The position numbers and the translations under genes are program-made. Positions 1-5,279 of a stretch of 14,187 nt of DNA are shown here, piece after piece (positions within the stretch are counted from its first letter, which is position 1; each line of letters opens with the position of its first letter). Origin of the DNA: an uncultured Clostridium sp. (GTDB lineage Bacteria; Bacillota; Clostridia; Clostridiales; Clostridiaceae). Where the stretch lies: positions 1 to 14,187 of the forward strand of contig CAKVLD010000070.1 of the NCBI GenBank assembly GCA_934755305.1, in the 5' to 3' direction. Below the pieces are notes generated by a model. The model had not been told where the DNA came from, searched no databases, and worked only from the letters and a program-made list of their open reading frames with translations.

Positions 1-19
1 GAACAATGTGAATTATTAG

Positions 20-634
20 CTAGAAGTACAGCATAGAAAGTTTGACTTTTTGTGTCCAAGATATTGACATAAGACCACTTAATCGAGTAGCTTCGAACTC
101 ATCAATATGAATCATAAATTTTTGTACTATCGCTAAATTTGAGTAGCTTTCATTAGAATGCGCTTGAATTAACTTAGTATTATGCTTTAACATACTTTTT
201 ATTATTCTATTATTTGATAAAATCTCTCCCTCAAAAACATCCCACAATTTCCTTCTATCTCCTAAATAATAATTTTCAAAAATTGCTTGATTACGTAATA
301 GCAATGGAACTACTTCACTTTTTAATTCCTCAAATGTAGCATATTCTTTACTAAAAAAACGCTCAAATTCATCCTTACGTATTTGTTTCCACGTTTTAAC
401 CTCATCTACACTGAATGCGCCGTTTTTATCAAAGTTTGTATGGCAATTTGGACATAAAATAATTAAATTTTCATATGAATTGTCTTCAGTATCACAATAC
501 GGAATTATATGTGCCTTTTCCATTATGTCGCCACTTTCTTTAAACAATTCTGCTTTACATTCTGGATTCATACACCTCCCCATAGATTCAGCATATATTC
601 TTCTTTCAACAGCAGCACTTATACTTTTTCTCAT
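20..634 (-). CDS. HNH endonuclease-like protein (possibly truncated C-terminus)
   Basis: A 204-residue protein whose N-terminal third is an HNH (beta-beta-alpha metal) nuclease module. Visible are a zinc-binding pair C21/C26, the AHIIPY segment with catalytic-type H42, the ENL segment with N56, and CPNCH at 61-65 with C61, C64 and H65. Such modules cut DNA in restriction, phage and mobile contexts, but no partner gene is visible and the substrate is unknown. Residues 75-204 are a helical region I cannot assign to a domain. The start is supported by AAAGGAG eight bases upstream. The protein stops 20 bp from the window edge after a tail (residues 184-204) that looks unlike the preceding helix, and another frame stays open to the edge, so a frameshift or recent truncation is possible. 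It follows rlmH with its own weak candidate promoter. The HNH call is firm; the role is not. Confidence 0.8.
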   Translation of the reverse strand: MRKSISAAVERRIYAESMGRCMNPECKAELFKESGDIMEKAHIIPYCDTEDNSYENLIILCPNCHTNFDKNGAFSVDEVKTWKQIRKDEFERFFSKEYATFEELKSEVVPLLLRNQAIFENYYLGDRRKLWDVFEGEILSNNRIIKSMLKHNTKLIQAHSNESYSNLAIVQKFMIHIDEFEATRLSGLMSISWTQKVKLSMLYF

Positions 635-714
635 ACCTTCATCTCCTTTAAAATTTTAATATTAATTCCTTGCTTTGCTTCTCCACAGCTTTATAAATCC
701 TATTCTTTATGTAT

Positions 715-723
715 ATTTTACCA
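715..723 (-). promoter_or_regulatory. Candidate extended -10 promoter for the HNH gene
   Basis: On the minus strand TGGTAAAAT matches an extended -10 element (TGnTATAAT with one mismatch), about 80 bases upstream of the HNH start and after the upstream hairpin. No good -35 is visible 16-18 bases further up. In such AT-rich DNA this could be chance. Confidence 0.3.
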
Positions 724-809
724 TATTATCAACTTTAAAGAATCCTTATTCCCCCGTTATCTCTCCCTAATATATTTATTGATTATTATTGAAAACTTAT
801 TTTTACAAT

Positions 810-852
810 AAAAAGACCTTATACAATTTAATAATCTTTTAAATTGTATAAG
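810..852 (-). terminator. Probable intrinsic terminator downstream of rlmH
   Basis: A perfect 13-bp inverted repeat pairs 818-830 with 840-852 around a 9-base loop. Read leftwards, a T-rich stretch (CTTTTTATT) follows a few bases after the stem, which fits the end of the rlmH transcript. The T-tract is offset from the stem, so efficiency is uncertain. The other strand lacks a T-tract. Confidence 0.6.
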
Positions 853-917
853 ATTTACCTATTATCTTATAAAATACTTATCAAATCACCTATATTGAAT
901 TTTAATAAAAACCGCAC

Positions 918-1397
918 CTATTTGTGATATGGTTCATTATTAATAATCCTAAATCCCCTATACACTTGCTCTAATAACATAACTCTAAAAAGTTGATGTG
1001 GAAATGTCATCTTAGAAAAACATAACTTATAATTAGCTCTCTTAATAACCTCATCAGAAAGCCCCAAACTTCCCCCTATAACAAATACAATATTAGAATT
1101 TCCCATAACTCCACAATTAGAAATAAAAGAAGCTAACTCCTCTGAAGTAATTTGCTTACCCTTAAGATCCATAGCTACTGCATAAGCATTATCTTTTATC
1201 TTAGATAATATAGCCTTACCTTCCTTCTCCTTTATCATTAACTCCTCTTTTTCAGATGCATTATCTGGAGTTTTTTCATCTTGTAGTTCTATAATATCAA
1301 GTTTACAATATCTGCTTAATCTCTTTGCATATTCATCTATAGCTTGTTTTAAATACTTCTCTTTTAACTTACCTACTGCAATAACTGTTATATTCAT
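918..1397 (-). CDS. rlmH: RlmH, 23S rRNA (pseudouridine-1915-N3) methyltransferase
   Basis: A 159-residue SPOUT-class methyltransferase of the usual RlmH length. It uses S-adenosylmethionine to methylate pseudouridine 1915 in helix 69 of 23S rRNA on assembled 70S ribosomes. Sequence signs are the start MNITVIAVGKLKEKY, the knot loop VFVIGGSLGLSDEV (104-117) that binds the methyl donor, the segment SKMTFPHQLFRVMLLEQVYR (128-147), and the conserved C-terminal YHK needed for RNA contact. A strong AGGAGG site lies seven to eight bases before the ATG. It is flanked by the broken ABC-F gene upstream and a hairpin terminator downstream. No clear sigma-A promoter was found in the 50-bp gap before it, so it may depend on a weak local promoter or on readthrough from the ABC-F leader promoter. 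Nothing is missing from the family motifs. Confidence 0.97.
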   Translation of the reverse strand: MNITVIAVGKLKEKYLKQAIDEYAKRLSRYCKLDIIELQDEKTPDNASEKEELMIKEKEGKAILSKIKDNAYAVAMDLKGKQITSEELASFISNCGVMGNSNIVFVIGGSLGLSDEVIKRANYKLCFSKMTFPHQLFRVMLLEQVYRGFRIINNEPYHK

Positions 1398-1447
1398 AAA
1401 AAAATCCTCCTGTGTGTATAATAATATATTACCACAAAGAATCTCTA

Positions 1448-2076
1448 TTATTTACATTCATTAAACTTTTTAATTAGCTCCTTATACTCTAAATCAAGCT
1501 CTACATATTCCTTACTACCAACAGCTACTAAACATAACTTTCCAAGAGTAGAAGATATCTTATTCTCCAAAATCATAATTTCTTCTTTTGAACTTTCCTT
1601 TTTCTTCTCTTGATTCTTATTTAGATATTCATCAATTCCACCTTCATATCTAAAAATCTTCATAATCCTTCTTTTTCTTCTCTCTATACCAAGTATAATT
1701 GCTATTATAATTAATTAATTTTTTATCTTGAATTTCTATAATATGATTTACTGTACTATCTAAAAAATATCTATCATGAGATATTATTAAGACTGTACCT
1801 TTAAATTTTTTAATATTTTTAATAAGCCAGCTTACCCCTAAATAATCAAGATGATTAGTTGGCTCATCTAAAATTAACATATCATAGTTTCCATACAATA
1901 CTTCCTTCCGCTTCTTCACTTCCATAAATAATATTAGCTAACGTAGTTTTCCCTGTACCATTAGTTCCTACAAGTGCTATTTTTTCATCAAACTTTATAT
2001 TTAAATTCACTTTATCTAATATTACTGCATCTCCATATTCTTTTGTTACATTTTTACACTCTAATAAAATTGTCAT
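1448..2076 (-). pseudogene. Decayed ABC-F ATPase (antibiotic-resistance / ribosome-protection type)
   Basis: Three overlapping fragments in different frames together form the remains of one ABC-F gene. Fragment 1 (2076-1882) has the N-terminus of an ABC domain with Walker A GTNGTGKTT. Fragment 2 (to 1650) has Walker B plus D-loop LILDEPTNHLD, the switch histidine in ISHDRYFLD, and the YNSNYTWY end of a domain. Fragment 3 (1663-1448) begins KIFRYEGGIDEYL and ends in a charged helix, as at the C-terminus of ABC-F proteins. Missing are most of domain 1 before Walker B, the interdomain linker that reaches the ribosome, and nearly all of domain 2. Intact ABC-F proteins have about 480-550 residues; roughly 200 remain. 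Junctions lie near 1882-1925 and 1650-1663. ABC-F resistance proteins release macrolides, lincosamides, streptogramins A or pleuromutilins from ribosomes; this copy cannot be a working ATPase. The GAGGTGATAAT start site is still intact. Confidence 0.88.
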
Positions 2077-2131
2077 ATTATCACCTCATAAAGTAAGGCA
2101 ATATCTTATGTTTATGCATATATATTCTTTT

Positions 2132-2188
2132 GCATTAAAAAAATATATATTCTTATGCATCAAACGCATCAAAAAAATATATATTTTT
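2132..2188. repeat. Pair of 23-bp direct repeats in the ABC-F leader
   Basis: Copies at 2132-2154 and 2166-2188 match at 21 of 23 positions (pattern GCAT, Y, A7, then TATATATT, YTT). A shorter related piece, GCATATATATTCTT, lies at 2116-2129. They sit between the terminator and the ABC-F start. They may simply be AT-rich duplication; no function is evident. Confidence 0.7.
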
Positions 2189-2194
2189 GACAAT

Positions 2195-2235
2195 AAAAAA
2201 ACTGTAAATGATAATTCTTATAATCCATTTACAGT
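2195..2235 (-). terminator. Intrinsic terminator inside the ABC-F leader (attenuator)
   Basis: On the minus strand ACTGTAAATG (2235-2226) pairs perfectly over 10 bp with CATTTACAGT (2210-2201), with a 15-base loop and a run of seven T directly after the stem. It lies about 120 bases before the ABC-F ATG and about 150 after the leader ORF, with no gene between it and the promoter. It therefore acts as an attenuator rather than an end-of-gene terminator. Confidence 0.85.
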
Positions 2236-2380
2236 GTTCTCATCTAATATAAATATAACTTTTCCTGACTTAAACTTTCTAATAGAAGAACATATACAAA
2301 TGAATATAATAAGCTTAAAACTATTTTTATGCACAACAAATAAGATATCCCTCTTAAATTGTTAAACAAATCTAAAATAA

Positions 2381-2398
2381 TTAAGCTAAAGTACTCAT
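2381..2398 (-). CDS. Leader peptide MSTLA (upstream ORF of the ABC-F attenuator)
   Basis: A five-codon ORF, ATG AGT ACT TTA GCT TAA, encodes Met-Ser-Thr-Leu-Ala. It has a near-ideal Shine-Dalgarno site, AAGGAG, six bases before the ATG, and begins about 31 bases after the predicted transcription start. Such tiny ORFs upstream of ABC-F, Erm or Cfr genes serve as drug-sensing stalling peptides; the ribosome's position, not the peptide product, carries the signal. The ORF's last codons (TTAGCTTAA) can pair with downstream leader RNA, so a ribosome parked here would change the fold. The evidence is the ribosome binding site, spacing and context; translation and stalling are inferred. It is unusual only in that the gene it should control is broken. 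Confidence 0.7.
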   Translation of the reverse strand: MSTLA

Positions 2399-2435
2399 CT
2401 TGTTCTCCTTTCTAAATTCAAAAATTGTTATTTAC

Positions 2436-2464
2436 ATTCTACTTCTAAATTACATTTTTGTCAA
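2436..2464 (-). promoter_or_regulatory. Strong sigma-A promoter of the ABC-F leader
   Basis: The minus strand has TTGACA (2464-2459, perfect -35), a 17-base spacer, and TAGAAT (2441-2436, five of six -10 positions). Predicted transcription starts near 2429. This is one of the two best promoters in the window and shows no sign of decay, unlike the gene it serves. Confidence 0.8.
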
Positions 2465-2480
2465 TTTAAACCCTAATTAA

Positions 2481-2525
2481 ATTCCTCCTACTTTCACAAC
2501 AACTCTATTGTGAAAAAGGAGGAAT
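2481..2525 (-). terminator. Long hairpin after the small heat-shock gene, probable terminator
   Basis: Pairing of 2481-2489 with 2517-2525 and of 2492-2499 with 2508-2515 gives 17 bp with a small internal loop and an 8-base loop. It begins eight bases after the Hsp20 stop and ends before the ABC-F promoter, so it likely ends the heat-shock transcript. The T-tract after it is poor (AATTTAATT), so it might also be an mRNA 3' stabilising hairpin. Confidence 0.55.
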
Positions 2526-2532
2526 AATCACC

Positions 2533-3054
2533 CTATTCAACTTTATAATCATCAACATCTATTATAGTAGCTCCATCACTAGTTTCTTCTTTCTTCTCAA
2601 TCCTTTTAACCTTAGGTATTGCAAGTAGAAGTACATCATTCTCAAAAGATGCCCTCATGTTACTTACATCTACCTCTCCTATATAAAAATTCTTTACTAA
2701 ATTTCCTCCAGTTTGAACTACTGTCATCATAAAGTTATTTCCATTTGAATAGGTTTGCCTTTTTTTAATAGTAAGTATTGCTTTATTTTTTTCAAAATCT
2801 ATACTAACATCCTTAGCTGTTAAACCAGGCAAATATCCTCTAATTAAATAATAATCATCATAATCTTTTAGTTCAATATCATAATCATCTTCCTGAAACA
2901 TATCATTTACAAGTCCATTTATAGTATCACTATTTAATACTTGATCTACTATAGAATCAAAGAAGTCTCCATTTAATAAGCTATAGAATGAATTTATGTT
3001 ATTGGAATTATTATTGTTATTATTATTAAACATAAAAGGAAACATTCCAAACAT
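2533..3054 (-). CDS. Hsp20/alpha-crystallin family small heat-shock protein (Hsp18-like)
   Basis: A 173-residue ATP-independent holdase chaperone that keeps unfolded proteins soluble as large oligomers. In order it has a start MFGMFPFMF like clostridial Hsp18, an asparagine tract (seven N, S, two N), a variable N-arm, and an alpha-crystallin domain at about 57-149 with YLPGL and FENDVLLLAIPK. The C-terminal IDV at 165-167 matches the I-x-I/V motif used in oligomer assembly. The usual glycine of the A-x-x-x-x-G-V-L motif is aspartate here. An ATG nine bases upstream (3063) is also in frame, but AAGGAG lies only two bases before it and eleven before the start chosen here, and family alignment favours MFGM. 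It sits 76 bp after the LUD gene. I found no CIRCE element, and only a weak candidate promoter (TTGGGA, 17 bases, TAGTAT). Confidence 0.9.
   Translation of the reverse strand: MFGMFPFMFNNNNNNNSNNINSFYSLLNGDFFDSIVDQVLNSDTINGLVNDMFQEDDYDIELKDYDDYYLIRGYLPGLTAKDVSIDFEKNKAILTIKKRQTYSNGNNFMMTVVQTGGNLVKNFYIGEVDVSNMRASFENDVLLLAIPKVKRIEKKEETSDGATIIDVDDYKVE
2998..3027 (-). repeat. AAT/AAC triplet tract encoding the asparagine run in the heat-shock protein
   Basis: Ten codons, nine AAT or AAC and one TCC, form an in-frame triplet microsatellite. Slippage here would change tract length without breaking the frame. It lies in the flexible N-terminal arm, which tolerates variation in this family. Confidence 0.8.
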
Positions 3055-3130
3055 ATATACCATTTCTCCTTATAATTTAAGCATCATACTATATATGTAT
3101 TAAATGTTTCCCAATTTGACACAAATTATA

Positions 3131-3772
3131 CTAATAACCTACGTTATCATTTATAAATATAACATGTATTCTTTCTTTAATATTCTGTCTTGCTATTAAG
3201 GTAAATTCATTACAGATTCTATCCTTACTCTTGCAATCCATACAATATCCAACCTTTGCACAAGGTGTTTCTCTATCTAATCTTTTTGCATTAATAGGCG
3301 CTGCTATTCTTCTATTTCTATCAATAGCTGCATCTACATCTTTTACTATTTTATTTATACTACATACTAGTATAACTTTATCTGGACCATACATCATAGC
3401 TGCTACCCTATTACCAGTACCATCTACATTATATAATTCACCATTCTCTGTAACAGCATTGCAGCTAGCAAAGTATGCATCTGCTGAAAATGCTTTTCTA
3501 TATATATCCTTTATATCATCTTTACTAAGCCCTGGTTCATATCTGTCTAAAAACTTAAATCTTCCTGATCTTAAATGGTCTATAACACCAGTTTCAAATA
3601 AAGTTATAGAACCTCCACAAGATACGACTGCCCCCTCATTAACAATTTCATCTATCTTACTTATTAACTCTTCATTTGTTTCTACATAATATCCATTCAT
3701 ATTATTTTCTTCTAGAGATTTAATTGTTCTTGTAACTACTTGTGTTCTAAGCCATTCTGCATTCTTATCCAT
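3131..3772 (-). CDS. LUD-domain protein (LutC/YkgG-like lactate utilisation family)
   Basis: A 213-residue protein of the LUD (DUF162) family, cytoplasmic with no signal or membrane segment. The family includes LutC of the iron-sulfur lactate oxidation complex, but many stand-alone clostridial members have no proven role. Visible marks are the glycine-rich CGGSITLFE (52-60), the core NAVTENGELYNVDGTGNRV (105-123) followed by YGPDKVILV, and a cysteine cluster C171, C177, C180, C187 that could hold a metal or iron-sulfur cluster. LutA and LutB are absent from the neighbourhood, so lactate oxidation should not be assumed. The start has AAAGG four bases upstream with a second GGAG before it. The gene follows the SEC-C gene across a terminator hairpin and precedes the heat-shock gene by 76 bp. 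The family call is firm; the function is open. Confidence 0.85.
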   Translation of the reverse strand: MDKNAEWLRTQVVTRTIKSLEENNMNGYYVETNEELISKIDEIVNEGAVVSCGGSITLFETGVIDHLRSGRFKFLDRYEPGLSKDDIKDIYRKAFSADAYFASCNAVTENGELYNVDGTGNRVAAMMYGPDKVILVCSINKIVKDVDAAIDRNRRIAAPINAKRLDRETPCAKVGYCMDCKSKDRICNEFTLIARQNIKERIHVIFINDNVGY

Positions 3773-3796
3773 ATACCTTTACTCCTTTATTTATAT

Positions 3797-3833
3797 AGAA
3801 AACAGGAACTCATATATATGTATGAGTTCCTGT
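3797..3833 (-). terminator. Intrinsic terminator downstream of the SEC-C gene
   Basis: A perfect 13-bp inverted repeat (3802-3814 with 3821-3833) has a 6-base loop. Read leftwards the stem runs into TTTTCTAT, a short T-tract. It lies 19 bp after the SEC-C stop and only 29 bp before the LUD start, so LUD may be expressed partly by readthrough. Confidence 0.7.
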
Positions 3834-3852
3834 AATAATCTAGAATTCTGTC

Positions 3853-4350
3853 TTATTTACCACAGCACTTCTTATATTTCTTTCCACTTCCACAAGGACA
3901 TGGATCGTTTCTTCCGATTTTAACTTCGTTTTTAACAGTTTTTGAATCCTTGTATTGTTTTTGTATTTCTTTTCTCTTTTCTACTGAGAAAATTCCATCC
4001 CATTGTGGTAAATTATATAGATATTCTGCTTTTGCATCAAGCATATTGTAATATAATGTTTCTAAATTTATATCGAAAGCTAATTCTGTTGAATTATCTA
4101 CTGTTTCTAAATCGTATGGATTATTTAAACTATCATTGATACCATCAACGAATCCCATTATAAATTCATCTGTTGTTTCATATTTTTTGCTTAAATCTGC
4201 AATTGTTGTTTTAACAACTTCTTGATGATTTGCAAGTAAATCTTTATATATTCTTGTTTCTAAAGAGCTATATTCTCTCCAAAACGCATTTTCTCCTTTT
4301 GTTTTTACATAATCGACAACCATATCTGTCCAACTCTTATATAAACTCAT
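3853..4350 (-). CDS. SEC-C zinc-motif protein of unknown function
   Basis: A 165-residue protein ending in a complete SEC-C motif, NDPCPCGSGKKYKKCCGK, with zinc ligands C151, C153, C162 and C163. This motif, first seen at the SecA C-terminus, binds zinc and is used there for SecB or ribosome contact; in other proteins it is a general zinc knuckle attached to many domains. The rest is mainly helical with no recognised domain (aromatic-rich segment LYYNMLDAKAEYLYNLPQWD). An in-frame ATG 18 bases upstream (4368) was rejected because the strong site GAGGAG lies between the two ATGs, six to seven bases before the chosen one. It has its own near-consensus promoter (4400-4428) and a terminator, so it is a monocistronic unit or leads weakly into LUD. 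Its partner is unknown. Confidence 0.85.
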   Translation of the reverse strand: MSLYKSWTDMVVDYVKTKGENAFWREYSSLETRIYKDLLANHQEVVKTTIADLSKKYETTDEFIMGFVDGINDSLNNPYDLETVDNSTELAFDINLETLYYNMLDAKAEYLYNLPQWDGIFSVEKRKEIQKQYKDSKTVKNEVKIGRNDPCPCGSGKKYKKCCGK

Positions 4351-4399
4351 ATTTCTCTCCTCTTTCATTAATCTTAATTTAATAATACTACCTACTCAA

Positions 4400-4428
4400 A
4401 TTATACTAACTATAGTCGTCGATTTCAA
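4400..4428 (-). promoter_or_regulatory. Near-consensus sigma-A promoter of the SEC-C gene
   Basis: The minus strand shows TTGAAA (4428-4423), a 17-base spacer and a perfect TATAAT (4405-4400). The predicted start near 4393 leaves a leader of about 43 bases with GAGGAG before the ATG at 4350, which also supports that start over the one at 4368. Confidence 0.8.
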
Positions 4429-4466
4429 CTAATTTTACCTAAATTTGTATATGTATCTTCATATTA

Positions 4467-5258
4467 TTACAATTCTAAATAACCACTTGCCTTATTTCTG
4501 TCCGCCATTGATATATGTATATCTTCGCCTTGTTTTATTCCTTTTTCATTTATTATGTTCAAAACAGTTTGAAGTGCTAAATCTGGATGATTATTAGTTC
4601 TACTTAAGTGTCCTAAAATCAAGTTTTTTCCTAACCCACTTTTAGCTAATCTAACTAACGCTTCACCACAATCATCATTTGATAAATGTCCGACTTCACT
4701 TAATATTCTTCTTTTTAAATTATATGGGTATGGACCAAACTTTAGCATGTTAATATCATGATTACATTCTAATAAAATAGTTTGTGAATCCTTTATATTA
4801 TTAAATATTTCTTCTGTAAACACACCAAAATCCGTTGCAACGCTAACCTGATTCTTCTTACCAGCTATAGTATAACCTACAGGAGCGATAGCATCATGGG
4901 GTATGATAAAAGATTTTATTGAGAGGTCACCTACCTCTACAGTACTTCTTCTATCCATAATTTTTATATTATGTTCCTTCACTTTACCAATAGATCCTTC
5001 TAATGCTGACCAAGTCTTATCATTAGCATATATAGGAATATCATACTTTCTTGAAAGTACACCTACTCCTTTGATGTGGTCACTATGTTCATGAGTTATA
5101 AAGATTCCATCTAAATCCTCTGGTTTTTGTCCTATTGATTTTAAAGCTTCATCTATTTTTTTGCCAGGAAGACCTGCATCTATTAATATATTTGAGTTAT
5201 TTTCTGATACAAATATACTGTTTCCACTACTTCCACTATATAATGAACAAAATATCAT
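4467..5258 (-). CDS. walJ: WalJ/YycJ-like MBL-fold metallo-hydrolase
   Basis: A 263-residue cytoplasmic metallo-beta-lactamase-fold protein close in length and sequence to YycJ/WalJ (VicX). Metal ligands appear complete: H56, H58, D60 and H61 in THEHSDH, D143 in VATDFG, and histidines H121, H191 and H217 (LGHLSRTNNHP). The start MIFCSLYSGSSGNS is typical. In Bacillus and relatives this gene closes the walRK cell-wall regulatory operon and is reported to act as a nuclease linked to cell division and wall control; the exact substrate is unsettled. Here walRK is absent and the gene follows murA by 21 bp, sharing its transcript, which still places it in a cell-wall setting. GGGGGAA lies before the ATG. 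The gene symbol rests on family resemblance, as no walRK context supports it. Confidence 0.88.
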   Translation of the reverse strand: MIFCSLYSGSSGNSIFVSENNSNILIDAGLPGKKIDEALKSIGQKPEDLDGIFITHEHSDHIKGVGVLSRKYDIPIYANDKTWSALEGSIGKVKEHNIKIMDRRSTVEVGDLSIKSFIIPHDAIAPVGYTIAGKKNQVSVATDFGVFTEEIFNNIKDSQTILLECNHDINMLKFGPYPYNLKRRILSEVGHLSNDDCGEALVRLAKSGLGKNLILGHLSRTNNHPDLALQTVLNIINEKGIKQGEDIHISMADRNKASGYLEL

Positions 5259-5279
5259 GTTACTTCCCCCAAATTTTTC

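Larger units (their letters stand above)
2077..2429 (-). promoter_or_regulatory. Leader of the ABC-F gene: probable ribosome-mediated attenuator
   Basis: About 350 bases of untranslated leader run from the predicted start site (about 2429) to the ABC-F ATG. In order it holds a five-codon leader ORF (2398-2381), a hairpin AACAATTTAAGA/TCTTATTTGTT just after it, a stretch (2327-2310) that can pair with the end of the leader ORF (two 7-bp helices split by a 2-base bulge), and an intrinsic terminator (2235-2195). A segment at 2295-2309 can pair with 2218-2233 (about 15 pairs including three wobbles, one bulge), which would destroy the terminator stem, so it is a candidate antiterminator. This architecture is known for ABC-F and related resistance genes, where a drug-stalled ribosome on the leader peptide lets transcription continue. 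The pairings were drawn by eye, and which fold corresponds to 'on' is inference. Confidence 0.7.

Noticed and set aside
2108..2365. Plus-strand 85-codon ORF
   Set aside because: It is antisense to the ABC-F leader and terminator, is rich in Ile/Lys/Phe from AT-rich DNA, has no ribosome binding site and matches no family I recognise.
3064..3130. CIRCE heat-shock operator upstream of the small heat-shock gene
   Set aside because: The TTAGCACTC-N9-GAGTGCTAA inverted repeat is not present; ATACATATATAGTAT is only an AT-rich partial palindrome.
3231..3689. Plus-strand 152-codon ORF opposite the LUD gene
   Set aside because: Shadow of a well-supported minus-strand gene; no ribosome site, and the hydrophobic composition is what the complement of this gene would give.
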